This document shows, in pieces, positions 18,330 through 27,600 of a stretch of 64,000 bases of DNA. How positions within the stretch are numbered: position 1 is the stretch's first letter; each line of letters opens with the position of its first letter. Both the position numbers and the translations under genes were made by a program. The notes below the pieces were generated by a model that worked only from the letters and a program-made list of their open reading frames with translations, searched no databases and was not told where the DNA came from. The DNA lies in assembly GCF_000317595.1 (NCBI RefSeq), contig NZ_AEJC01000530.1, positions 17,087 through 81,086 of the forward strand, given 5' to 3'. The stretch is from Streptomyces ipomoeae 91-03. Its GTDB lineage: Bacteria > Actinomycetota > Actinomycetes > Streptomycetales > Streptomycetaceae.

Positions 18330-18455
18330 GACAGCCCGGTCAAAAACGCAGGACGGCGTGGTCGCCGAAGGCGACCGGGACCGGGAAACAGCGCGGCGAC
18401 GGACAACGCGCGAGGACGGCACATCTGTTGGCAGCGCACGGAGGCAGAAGGAGGC

Positions 18456-19412
18456 ATGAGGAGCGTGAACGACGAACCGGCCGGGGCCGGGTACCGCATC
18501 GAGGACCTGGCGCACCGCAGCGGCGCGACAGTGCGGACCATCCGCGCCTATCAGGACCGCGGGCTGCTCCCCCGCCCCGAGCGGCGCGGCCGGGCAAACG
18601 TGTACTCGGACGCCCATCTGACCCGGCTGCACCAGATCGCCGACCTCCTCGACCGCGGCTACACCCTGGCCTCCATCAAGGAACTCCTGGAAGCCTGGGA
18701 CACGGGCCGCGGCCTCGGTGGGGTGCTCGGCCTGGTCGCGGAGGTCGATGGACCCTGGACCGACGAGGAGGCCGTACGGATCTCGCGGGCCGAGTTGGTC
18801 GAGCGGTTCGGCGGCGCTCCGGACGAGGCGGCGGTGGCGGACGCGGTCGAGCTGGGCGTACTGGAGCCTGTGCCCGGCGAGGAGGACCTCTTCCTCGTAC
18901 CGAGCCCCCAAGAGCTGTCCGTGGCAGCCGAGTTGCACGCGGCCGGTGTTCCACTGTCCGCCATCGCGGGTCATCTAAGGGAGTTGAGAGGGCAGGTCGA
19001 GCACATCGCGGCCCGTTTCCTGGACTTCACCACCGAGCATGTGTTCGCGCGCTACCTCGGGCAGCACCAGCCGCCGACCGAGACCGACGCGGACGAGGCG
19101 GCGGCACTCGTACGACGACTGCGACCGCTCGCCCAGCAGACGGTGGACGCCGAACTCGCCCGGGCGATGCGCCTGTTGGCCACCCGGCAGCTGCGTCGGC
19201 ACCTCGGTTCGGAAACCCCTGCCGAGCCCCCGGACGAGTCGTGCTCGGTGCGGGTCCCCTCGTCCACAAGACGGGCTGTGGAGAAGCTCGTTGGCCCCGA
19301 GCAGGTTTCGGCGTTCATCACTGCGGCGGCCGAACGGGAGGTACAGTCACGCACCTTGGACGCGCTCACAGCAAACAGTCACGAAACAAGCGAACTTCAT
19401 CAATCACCCTGA
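18456..19412 (+). CDS. MerR family transcriptional regulator
   Basis: 318 residues from ATG 18456; GTG 18465 is possible because AAGGAGG lies only 1 nt before the ATG but 10 nt before the GTG. The MerR winged HTH is at residues ~12-80 (YRIEDLAHRSGATVRTIRAY, then GLLPRPERRGRANVYSD). The long helical C-terminal part has no Cys or obvious ligand motif. It lies 126 nt behind the PF10118 gene in the same direction and may control that operon. The 3' end overlaps none of the DnaA boxes that follow. Confidence 0.9.
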   Translation: MRSVNDEPAGAGYRIEDLAHRSGATVRTIRAYQDRGLLPRPERRGRANVYSDAHLTRLHQIADLLDRGYTLASIKELLEAWDTGRGLGGVLGLVAEVDGPWTDEEAVRISRAELVERFGGAPDEAAVADAVELGVLEPVPGEEDLFLVPSPQELSVAAELHAAGVPLSAIAGHLRELRGQVEHIAARFLDFTTEHVFARYLGQHQPPTETDADEAAALVRRLRPLAQQTVDAELARAMRLLATRQLRRHLGSETPAEPPDESCSVRVPSSTRRAVEKLVGPEQVSAFITAAAEREVQSRTLDALTANSHETSELHQSP

Positions 19413-19425
19413 TTCGGGCGCCGAG

Positions 19426-19479
19426 TTGTCCACAGAATCTTCAATTCCCTTGTGGATAACTACACTTGGTTGTGGATCA
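19426..19479. promoter_or_regulatory. DnaA-box cluster upstream of kptA
   Basis: Three DnaA-box-like 9-mers in 54 bases: TTGTCCACA (19426-19434), TGTGGATAA (19451-19459) and the weaker TGTGGATCA (19471-19479). They fill the gap between the MerR gene and kptA. Confidence 0.5.
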
Positions 19480-19535
19480 AACATCCGGAGCAAAATCAGA
19501 TGCGTGACGCGCGTCTCGCCGGGCACGCTGGCGAG

Positions 19536-20084
19536 ATGGATGAAAGACGCACCGTAAAGGTGTCGAAATACCTCTCGAAGCACCTGCGACATCAGCCGGA
19601 ACGAATCGGGATCACGCTCGACGAGGCCGGCTGGGTCGAGATCGACACGCTCATCGCGGCAGCCACCGCCCACGGCTTCCGCTTCACCAGAGCGGAACTC
19701 GACCATGTGGTCGAGGCCAACGACAAGCGCCGCTTCGCCGTCGAGGGCAACCGGATTCGTGCCAACCAGGGCCACACCGTCGAGGTCGACCTCGGCCTGT
19801 CCCCGGCAACCCCGCCGCCGTACCTCTACCACGGCACAGTGGCGGCCTACCTGGGCGCGATCCGGGCCGAGGGACTGCGCGCGATGAACCGGCACGATGT
19901 GCACCTCTCGCCCGACCGCGAGACCGCCACCCGGGTCGGCGCCCGCCGAGGCCGCCCCGTCGTGCTCTCCGTGGACGCCGGCGCCATGCACCGCGACGGC
20001 CACGTCTTCCGCGTCAGCGACAACGGAGTGTGGCTGACCGAGGCCGTGCCGCCGAAGTACCTGCGATTCCCGGAGTCGCACTGA
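19536..20084 (+). CDS. kptA: RNA 2'-phosphotransferase (KptA/Tpt1 family)
   Basis: 182 residues, the same size as E. coli KptA (184). ATG 19536 gives the normal start MDERRTVKVSKYLSKHLRH; an open frame upstream (from TTG or GTG near 19452) would add a non-family leader. The N-terminal winged-helix lobe is followed by the ADP-ribosyltransferase-like lobe with LYHGT, LSPDRETA and RRGRPVVLSVD. The family removes an internal RNA 2'-phosphate using NAD+. Its bacterial role is uncertain because bacteria lack the tRNA splicing that needs it. Confidence 0.93.
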   Translation: MDERRTVKVSKYLSKHLRHQPERIGITLDEAGWVEIDTLIAAATAHGFRFTRAELDHVVEANDKRRFAVEGNRIRANQGHTVEVDLGLSPATPPPYLYHGTVAAYLGAIRAEGLRAMNRHDVHLSPDRETATRVGARRGRPVVLSVDAGAMHRDGHVFRVSDNGVWLTEAVPPKYLRFPESH

Positions 20085-20236
20085 ACCAGGCCGACTCTGG
20101 CATGACCGACCCGAAGCCGACCTGATCAGCCCGTCGGATCCGATCTGCCCCCGCCTTGACCTGGTCATCCAGTCGGACTCGACCCGGCCCGACCCGCCCG
20201 GTCGGCGGACCCGCCGACTCCGCTTAGGCTCGAAGC

Positions 20237-21139
20237 ATGAGTCTGCGTCTGAGCACCGTGATCCTGCCGTACATCCGCTGGCACGAAGGCGGCCGTGCCA
20301 TGTGGCAGCGGGCCGAGCAGCTCGGTTTCCACGCCGCGTTCACCTACGACCACCTGTCGTGGCGAAGCTTCCGGGACGGACCATGGTTCGGTGCCGTACC
20401 GACCCTGACCGCCGCAGCCGCCGTCACCGACCATCTGCGCCTCGGCACCCTCGTGACCTCGCCGAACTTCCGGCACCCGGTGACCCTCGCCAAGGAGCTG
20501 ATCTCCCTCGACGACGTCTCCGGCGGCCGGGTCACCCTCGGCATCGGCGCCGGTGGCACCAGCTTCGACGCCACCGTGCTCGGCCAGGAGCCATGGGCCC
20601 CGCGCGAGCGTGCCGACCGACTGGCCGAGTTCGTACCCCTGCTCGACCGGTTGCTCACCGAGGACTCGGTGTCGTACGAGGGCGACTACTACTCGGCCCA
20701 CGAGGCCCGCAACATCCCCGGCTGCGTCCAGCGCCCCCGGCTTCCCTTCGCGGTGGCCGCCACCGGGCCGCGCGGAATGCGACTCGCGGCGCGGTACGGG
20801 CAGGCGTGGGTGACCACCGGGGATCCCAAGCTGTACGAGACGGGCACCCCTGAGCAGTCGGTCGAGGCCATTCGCGGGCAGATCGAGAGGCTGGCCGACA
20901 CGGCCGCCGCGATCGGCCGGGACGCGGCTGCCCTCGACAAAATCCTGCTCACCGGTTTCACGCCGGACCGCGGCCGACCGCTCGAGTCGCTGGACGCGTT
21001 CGTGGACTTCGCGGGCCGACACGCGGAGCTGGGCTTCACCGATCTGGTGATCCACTGGCCCATCCCGGACTCCGAGTTCGCGGCGAGCGAGAAGGTCTTC
21101 GAGCGGATCGCCATGGACGCCCCGGCCCAGTTGTCCTGA
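20237..21139 (+). CDS. LLM-class (F420-dependent type) flavin oxidoreductase
   Basis: 300 residues from ATG 20237. A single luciferase-like TIM-barrel domain with AEQLGFHAAFTYDHLSW, RLGTLVTSP and SGGRVTLGIGAGG, the usual F420/FMN phosphate-binding surroundings. Substrate is not deducible. It is monocistronic as far as can be seen, with gaps of ~150-200 nt either side. F420 rather than FMN use is inferred from the family pattern in actinobacteria. Confidence 0.9.
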   Translation: MSLRLSTVILPYIRWHEGGRAMWQRAEQLGFHAAFTYDHLSWRSFRDGPWFGAVPTLTAAAAVTDHLRLGTLVTSPNFRHPVTLAKELISLDDVSGGRVTLGIGAGGTSFDATVLGQEPWAPRERADRLAEFVPLLDRLLTEDSVSYEGDYYSAHEARNIPGCVQRPRLPFAVAATGPRGMRLAARYGQAWVTTGDPKLYETGTPEQSVEAIRGQIERLADTAAAIGRDAAALDKILLTGFTPDRGRPLESLDAFVDFAGRHAELGFTDLVIHWPIPDSEFAASEKVFERIAMDAPAQLS

Positions 21140-21344
21140 GCCCCGGACGGCCTGGCCGGGACATGGACGACGAGCCCCGGGTCCGCAGGACCGAGTCATG
21201 TACGACAGGTCACAGCGGCATAGGGTGACGAGTCGTATCGCCGCAGGTCACAGAGGCAAGCAGCGGCGCAGGCAAGCGGCCGTAATCATTCACCCGTGCG
21301 ACCGTCCGCACGGCCGTGCGCGCATATGCGCGACAATGGGGTCC

Positions 21345-22214
21345 GTGACCTCAGCGACGAGACAGCCCGAGACCCCGGCCCCGACCGTCCCGCCCCGGCT
21401 GATAGCCACCGATCTCGACGGCACCCTGCTCCGAGACGACAAGTCCGTCTCCCCCCGCACGGTCGCCGCCCTCGCCGCCGCCGAGGAGGCGGGCATCGAG
21501 GTCTTCTTCGTCACCGGCCGCCCCGCCCGCTGGATGGACGTCGTGAGCGAGCACGTCCACGGCCACGGCCTCGCGATCTGTGGAAACGGCGCCGCCGTGG
21601 TCGATCTGCACGGCGGCCCCGGCGCCCATCGCTTCGTCAAGATCCGCGAACTGGCGCGTGAGAACGCACTCGACGCCGTACGACTGTTGCGCGACGCCGC
21701 ACCCGGCACCGTGTACGCCGTCGAGCAGACGTACGGCTTCAACCAGGAGCCCGATTACCCGAAGCTCCACATGGAGATCCCCGACACCCTGGCGCCGGCC
21801 GAGAAACTGCTGGCCCCAGGCGGTGTCGCCGACCACGAACCGGTGCTGAAGATCCTCGCGTTCCACCCCTCGCTCGACCCCGACGACTTCCTCGCCACCG
21901 CCCGTATCGCCGTCGGCGACCGCGCCACCATCACCCGCTCCAGCCCCAGCGCCCTGCTGGAGATCAGTGGCCCGGGCGTCTCCAAGGCCAGCACCCTCGC
22001 CCTGTGCTGCGCCGAGCGCGGCATCTCCCACGAGGAGGTCGTCGCCTTCGGTGACATGCCGAACGACATCGAGATGCTCACCTGGGCGGGCCAGTCGTAC
22101 GCCATGGGCAACGCACACCCGGAGGTCATCGCCGCCGCCTCCGGCCGCACCACCGCCAACAACGAGGACGGCGTCGCGGTCGTCATCGAACGCCTGCTGG
22201 CGAAGCGGCCGTAA
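21345..22214 (+). CDS. HAD superfamily (Cof-type) hydrolase
   Basis: 289 residues from GTG 21345; ATG 21336 is in frame, but GACAAT at 21332-21337 sits 7 nt before the GTG like a -10 of a leaderless gene. Motif I ATDLDGTLL, motif II FFVTGR, and motif IV GDMPNDIEMLTW are clear, with a Cof cap between. It is a paralogue of 8572-9552. It converges with the M23 peptidase gene, and IS copy A is inserted between the two. Confidence 0.92.
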   Translation: MTSATRQPETPAPTVPPRLIATDLDGTLLRDDKSVSPRTVAALAAAEEAGIEVFFVTGRPARWMDVVSEHVHGHGLAICGNGAAVVDLHGGPGAHRFVKIRELARENALDAVRLLRDAAPGTVYAVEQTYGFNQEPDYPKLHMEIPDTLAPAEKLLAPGGVADHEPVLKILAFHPSLDPDDFLATARIAVGDRATITRSSPSALLEISGPGVSKASTLALCCAERGISHEEVVAFGDMPNDIEMLTWAGQSYAMGNAHPEVIAAASGRTTANNEDGVAVVIERLLAKRP

Positions 22215-22223
22215 CACGCCCTA

Positions 22224-23165
22224 GGGTGCGTTTTGAAAGTGCTGGTCACAGCCACTCGTTGATGGCTGCGACCAGCACGGTCGCCTCGTAGCGAACTGCC
22301 AACTTGTCGTATCTCGTGGCGACAGCGCGGTGCCGCTTGAGGCGATTGATTCCGCACTCGACCGCGTGGCGCTCCTTGTAGTCGGCCTTGTCGAACTTAG
22401 GTGGCCGGCCGCCGTGGGAGCCGCGGTTCTTGCGGTTGGCGATCTGGTCGCGCTTCTCCGGGATCGTGCAGCGGATACCGCGCTTGCGCAGGTAGGCACG
22501 GTTCGCGCGGGAGCCGTACGCCTTGTCGGCACGCACCTTGTCCGGCCGGGTGCGCGGGCGGCCCGACCCGAGCCGGGGCACCCGGATGCGGCCCAAGACC
22601 ACCTGGAACTGCGGGGAATCACCGCGCTGTCCTGCCGTGATGACCAGCGACATCGGTTTCTGGGCCTGCTCGACCGCCAGGTGGAGCTTGGTTGTCAGCC
22701 CGCCCCGGGAGCGTCCGAGCCCGTGGTCGTCGGGCTCGATGAACACACCGCCTGGCGGCTCGATCTGCAGATCCCCTTTTTGCGGGCGCCGGCCGCATGC
22801 TGGTGGGCGCGGGCGATGGTCGAGTCCACCGAGACGTCCCAGGTGATCAGTCCCTCGGCGTCGGCCTGGGCCTGCAGCTGTTCGAAGATGCGGTGCCAGG
22901 TGCCGTCCCGCTGCCAGCGGCGGAACAGGCCGTAGACCGTCTCCCACGGGCCATAGCGCTCGGGCACGTCCCGCCAGGAAGCACCGGCGCGGGTGCGCCA
23001 CCGTATGCCGTCTATCAGTTGCCGCTTGGTGTGCACCGGTGGCCGTCCAGGCTTCTTGCCGACCGGGAGCAGGGGCTCCAGCTTCGCCCACTGTGTATTC
23101 GTCAGATCATGCCGCCCCACGAAGTGGGATCTTGACACATCAAGATCCACATATGAAACGCACCC
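22224..23165 (-). mobile_element. IS5-family (IS427-type) insertion sequence, copy A
   Basis: 942 bp with terminal inverted repeats GGGTGCGTTT. It is flanked by TA on both sides (22222-22223 and 23166-23167), the 2-bp target duplication of this group. It carries two overlapping transposase frames read on the minus strand. It lies between the converging HAD and M23 genes; the target TA was part of the TAG stop codon of the M23 gene. By eye it is identical to copies B (54722) and C (62942). Confidence 0.95.
22246..23150 (-). CDS. IS5-family transposase, two frames joined by -1 frameshifting (copy A)
   Basis: Frame A starts at GTG 23150 (VDLDVSRSHF) and runs to 22695; frame B runs on to 22246. 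Frame A carries the DUF4096-type N-terminus (TNTQWAKLEPLLP) and the first Asp (WDVSVDSTIARAHQHAAG). Frame B carries the second Asp (RADKAYGSRANR) and the Glu (ECGINRLKRHRAVATRYDK). The frames meet at CGCAAAAAGGGGATC; a -1 slip on C-AAA-AAG would join them into one DDE protein of about 300 residues. Both frames are intact in all three copies, so the element looks active. Confidence 0.92.
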
Positions 23166-24229
23166 TAGAGCTGCACCCCGCGCTTGCGCAGCCACGGCAC
23201 GGGATCCACGCCCGACCCCAGTTCCGGTGTGACCCGTACCTCGAAGTGCAGGTGTGGCCCGGTGGAGTTGCCGGTGGTGCCCGACTGGCCGATCCACTGC
23301 CCGGGCGCCACCCGTTCGCCCTGGTCGACGGTGACGGCGGCCAGGTGCGCGTACTGCGTGTAGTAGCCGTCCCTGTGCTGGACGACGATCTCGATGCCGA
23401 AGGCTCCCCCGCACGACACCTTCACCACCCGTCCCTCGCCGACCGCCCGCACCGGTGTACCGATCGGCACCGCGAAGTCCTGTCCGGTGTGCCGACTGGC
23501 CCAGTGCTCACCGCCGCCGCCGAAACTCGCGGAGAGCTCGTACGTCTCCACGGGCGCGACCCACGCTCTGGTGCGGCCCGTTTTCGGCTGGTTCAAGCGG
23601 GCGGCGCCCCGGCAGGCACCGGCCGCGACCGCCGCGTCGGCCTGCCCCTGCAGCGTCCACCGCGCCTCTTCCAGCTTCTGCCGGATCTCCCGCTTGATCC
23701 CGGCGAGTTCGATGTTCCGCCGCTGCAGCGCCCGCCATGCCACCGCGGCCTTCGCCTCGTCCGCGGCCAGCCTCGCCTCGGCACGACGGCTCCTGGACAC
23801 CGCGTGGTCAAACACCAGATCCGCCTGCCAGACGGCACGCTGCCCCCGCATCAGCTCCTTCGGGTCCTCCGCGAGCAGCATCTGCGCGGTATACGGCACG
23901 CCGCCACCCGCGCGGTACTGGGCGCGCGCGATCCGGCCGAGGTCCGCGTTCAGCGCCGCGATGTTCCGCCGCTCCCGGGTGAGCAGCGATTCCAGCCGCC
24001 GCGCCTGCGCCCGCTCTGCGTCCGCCGCCTTCCGCCCGGCCTCGTACTGCTGCGTCGCCACCGCCGCGTCCTCGAACAGCCGCGCCACCTGGGCGCTGAC
24101 CCCGGCGTCACGGGAGGCACCTGGGGGTCCGCCACCATCGCTCCCGGCCGCTGTCGGCCGGGCGGCGAGAACCACGGCGGCACACAGCAGTACGGCGACG
24201 AGCAGCCGATGTCGGCGAGATGAACGCAT
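23165..24229 (-). CDS. Secreted M23 family (LytM-type) endopeptidase with coiled coil
   Basis: 354 residues from ATG 24229 (MRSSRRHR), preferred over GTG 24250 because the signal peptide then begins normally. Signal peptide (residues 1-~30), long Ala/Arg/Glu coiled coil (~40-200), then a LytM domain with HTGQDFAVP and HLHFEV, the zinc-ligand motifs. This plan is that of cell-wall hydrolases or their activators. The stop codon TAG (23165-23167) consists of the last base of IS copy A plus the duplicated TA; the original gene ended with the same TAG, so the protein is unchanged. Confidence 0.92.
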   Translation of the reverse strand: MRSSRRHRLLVAVLLCAAVVLAARPTAAGSDGGGPPGASRDAGVSAQVARLFEDAAVATQQYEAGRKAADAERAQARRLESLLTRERRNIAALNADLGRIARAQYRAGGGVPYTAQMLLAEDPKELMRGQRAVWQADLVFDHAVSRSRRAEARLAADEAKAAVAWRALQRRNIELAGIKREIRQKLEEARWTLQGQADAAVAAGACRGAARLNQPKTGRTRAWVAPVETYELSASFGGGGEHWASRHTGQDFAVPIGTPVRAVGEGRVVKVSCGGAFGIEIVVQHRDGYYTQYAHLAAVTVDQGERVAPGQWIGQSGTTGNSTGPHLHFEVRVTPELGSGVDPVPWLRKRGVQL

Positions 24230-24665
24230 GCCAGCGATCGTGGCCCGCACCTATGCCCCAGGTCCTGTTCAGGTCGTACAGCCGGGGGACAGAGTGCCCC
24301 GTACGGACCAGGAAGGTCGGCCGAACAGGGAGCCTCCACCACCGCGTTCGGCGAGGAGCCTTGCGAAGGGGACCGTGTCACCGGACGGCTGACAGGGCGC
24401 CAGACCCGGCAGCCGGGCCAGACACCAAGGCCGGCCACGAAGACGAGCCCAGGTCAGCCGCGCACCCGGCCGTCTACCGGCCCACTCGCCCCACCACGCC
24501 ATCACCCCACCGAGGCACCGAGGCACCGAGGCACCGAGGCACCGAGGCACCGAGGCACCGAGGCACCGAGGCACCGAGGCACCGAGGCACCGAGGCACCG
24601 AGGCACCGAGGCAGGATTCCCGACCGAGCGCTCACCCGAGTCCCGTCCGGCCCGGCTCAAGGCGT
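24230..24665. other. Gene-free region before cydDC 3' end with octamer array
   Basis: 436 bases between the M23 gene start and the cydDC stop. Apart from the octamer array at 24511-24613 I see no gene, terminator or RNA. The M23 promoter must lie in its left part. Confidence 0.5.
24511..24613. repeat. Perfect 8-bp tandem repeat (CGAGGCAC), about 12.9 units
   Basis: An uninterrupted octamer array of 103 bases just downstream of cydDC. Every unit is identical, which suggests recent slippage and length variation. It is not inside a credible gene. The unit length of 8 means copy changes would shift frame if it were translated. Confidence 0.95.
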
Positions 24666-27600
24666 TCAAATCCCCGCCAGCAGCTCCCCCGCCGCCTCCC
24701 GCTCGACCATCGCCCGCAAAGGTCCGTCCACGGCGGCCAGTTCGGCATACGTCCCACGCTGCGCGACGCGCCCCTTCTCCAGCACGACGACCTCGTCCAC
24801 CTCCTCCAGCCCGGCCAGCCGGTGGGTGATCAGCAGGGTCGTACGGCCCTCGGTCGCGGCCAGCAGGTCGGCGGTGAGGGCGTCGGCCGTCGGCAGGTCG
24901 AGGTGTTCCGCGGGCTCGTCGAGGACGAGGACCGGGAAGTCGGCCAGCAGCGCACGAGCGAGGGCGAGCCGCTGACGCTGGCCGCCCGACAGCCGCGCCC
25001 CGTGCTCGCCGATCAACGTGTCCAGCCCGTCCGGCAATTCGTCGGCCCAGTCCAGCAAACGCGCCCGCGCGAGCGCGTCCCGCAGCTCCGCCTCGGTGGC
25101 GTCCTTCCGGGCCAGCAGCAGGTTCTCGCGCACGGAGCTGTCGAAGAGGTGCGCGTCCTGGGCACACAGCCCGATGACCCGCCGTACGTCGTCCCCGTCG
25201 AGCGCGTATGCGTCCGCACCGCTCAGCGTGTACGTCCCCTCGCGCGCGTCCAGGAACCGCAACAGCACCTGCGCGAGGGTCGTCTTCCCGGCCCCCGAGA
25301 CGCCGACCACGGCGATCCTGCGGCCCTCTTCGAGGGTGAGGTCCACCCCGGTGAGCGCGTCCCGGTCCTGCCCGGCATACCGGGCGCCGAGCCCTTCGAG
25401 CCTGAGCGGGAACGGCGACACCGGCGCCTCGACGGGCTCCTCCGGTTCGCGTACGGGGTCGGGGGCGTCCAGCACCTCGTACACGCGCTCCGCGCTCCTG
25501 CGTACCCGCTGGCGGAACTGGACGGCGAGCGGCAGCCCCAGCACCGCCTCGAAGGCGGCCAGCGGGGTGAGGACGACGACGGCCATGGCCACGCCGCTCA
25601 GCCGTCCGTCGACGACAGCCTGTGCGCCCAGGAGCGCGGTGGCGGCGACGGTGAGCCCGGAGACGAGCGCGGTGAGCCCGTCGCCGAGCGCGGTGGCGGT
25701 GGCGGCGCGGGAGGCGATCCGGGTGAGCGCCCGGTCGGCCCGACGCACCTCGGCGGTACGCGTGGGAAGAGCACCCGCGACCGTCAACTCGGCGGTGCCG
25801 GTGAGCAGATCGGTGACACGCGTGGCCAGCACGCCACGAGCGGGCGCCAACCGGTGCTCCGCCCTACGGGCCACGGCCCCGGTCACCAGGGGCACCCCGA
25901 CTCCGGCGGCGAGCAGCCCCACCGCGAGGGCGGCTCCGGCCTCGGGCAGCAGCCAGGCCGTGAACCCGACAGAGACGGCGGACACGACCACCGCGGCACC
26001 GGCGGGCAGCAGCCACCGCACCCAGTAGTCCTGCAGGGCGTCCACATCGGCGACCAGACGCGAGAGCAGATCGCCCCGCCGCGTCGTCCGCAGCCCGGCG
26101 GGCGCCAGCCGCTCCAACCGCCGGTAGACGGCCACCCTCGTGTCGGCCAGCATCCGCAGCACCGTGTCGTGCGACACCAGCCGCTCCGCGTACCGGAACA
26201 CCGCCCGCCCGATCCCGAACGCCCGCGTGGCCGTCACGGCGACCATCAGATACAGCACCGGAGGCTGCTGAGAGGCCCGCGAGATCAACCACCCGGACGT
26301 CGCCATCAGCCCGACGGCACTGCCCAGGGCAAGGCTCCCGAGCAACAGGGCGAGGGCGAGACGACTCCGCCGGGGATCCGCCATGCGGCGGACACGGGCG
26401 AGCACCCCGCCTTGAGGCACGATGGCCGACGCGCCGGGACGGGCACCCACGCTGCGGGCATCCGTCTCAGCCGCGTCGAACAGGTCCTCAGCACCACGAT
26501 CGGCCGTACCAGCCACATCGCGGCGAGCATCTGCATGACGGTCAGTCGTCTTGAGCCCGTTGGGACGAGCGTTCACACCAGGGCCGACCGTCGAGGCCAC
26601 GCTCGCGTCGGAGATCAGCTCGGCTGCCGCTCCCCGAGCGTCGACCGGCCCGGGTATCTGCTCTGCTTCGTCCTCGAAGGGCCCTAGGGAACCGGTACTT
26701 GAAAAAGGCAGGCAGGTGGGAGGGGCCTCAACGGCCCGCGCTTCCAGCCGCACCACCCGATCCGCGACCCCCAGCAACGCCGGCCGATGCACCACCAGCA
26801 GCACGGTCCGGCCCACCGCCAGCCGCCGTACCGCCTCCACGACCTCCGCCTCGGTCTCCCCGTCCAGCGAGGCCGTCGGCTCGTCGAGGAGCAGCACGGG
26901 CCGGTCCGCGAGGAACGCCCGGGCGAGGGCCAGCCGTTGCCGCTGCCCAGCGGAGAGACCTGCGCCGTCCTCACCGAGAACTGTGTCGGCCCCGGCGGGC
27001 AGCGCGTCCACGAACTCCAGCGCCCCCGCGTCGGCCAGCGCCCGCCGTACCGCCGCGTCATCCGCGTCCGGACGGGCCAGCCGCAGGTTCTCCGCGATCG
27101 ACCCGGCGTACAGGTGGGGCCGCTGCGGCACCCAGGCGACCCGCGAACGCCACTCCTCAGTGTCGAGTGAGGCGAGATCGGCTCCCCCGACCCGCACCCG
27201 GCCCCCAGTGGGCTCCGTGAACCCCAACAGGACGTTCAGCAGCGTCGACTTGCCCACCCCGCTCGGCCCGACGAGAGCCACGGTCTCGCCGGGCGCCACC
27301 GTGAAGGACACGTCAGCGACAGCGTCGTACGACCGCCCCGAATACCGGACGGTCACCCCCTCGAAGCGGAGGGCATGGGAAGCCGGCACGACCCCGGTCC
27401 CGGAGGTCGGCAAGGGCGTCTCCAGCACCTCGAAGATCTCCTCGGCTGCCGCGACGCCCTCGGCGGCGGCGTGGAACTGCGCCCCCACCTGCCGCACCGG
27501 CGCATACGCCTCCGGCGCCAGAACGAGGATGACCAGCCCGATGTACAGGTCCATCTCGCCGTGCACGAGGCGCATTCCGATGGTGACCGCGACCAGCGCG

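Noticed and set aside
24511..24613. The octamer array as a CRISPR
   Set aside because: Units are contiguous with no spacers, and no cas genes are near.
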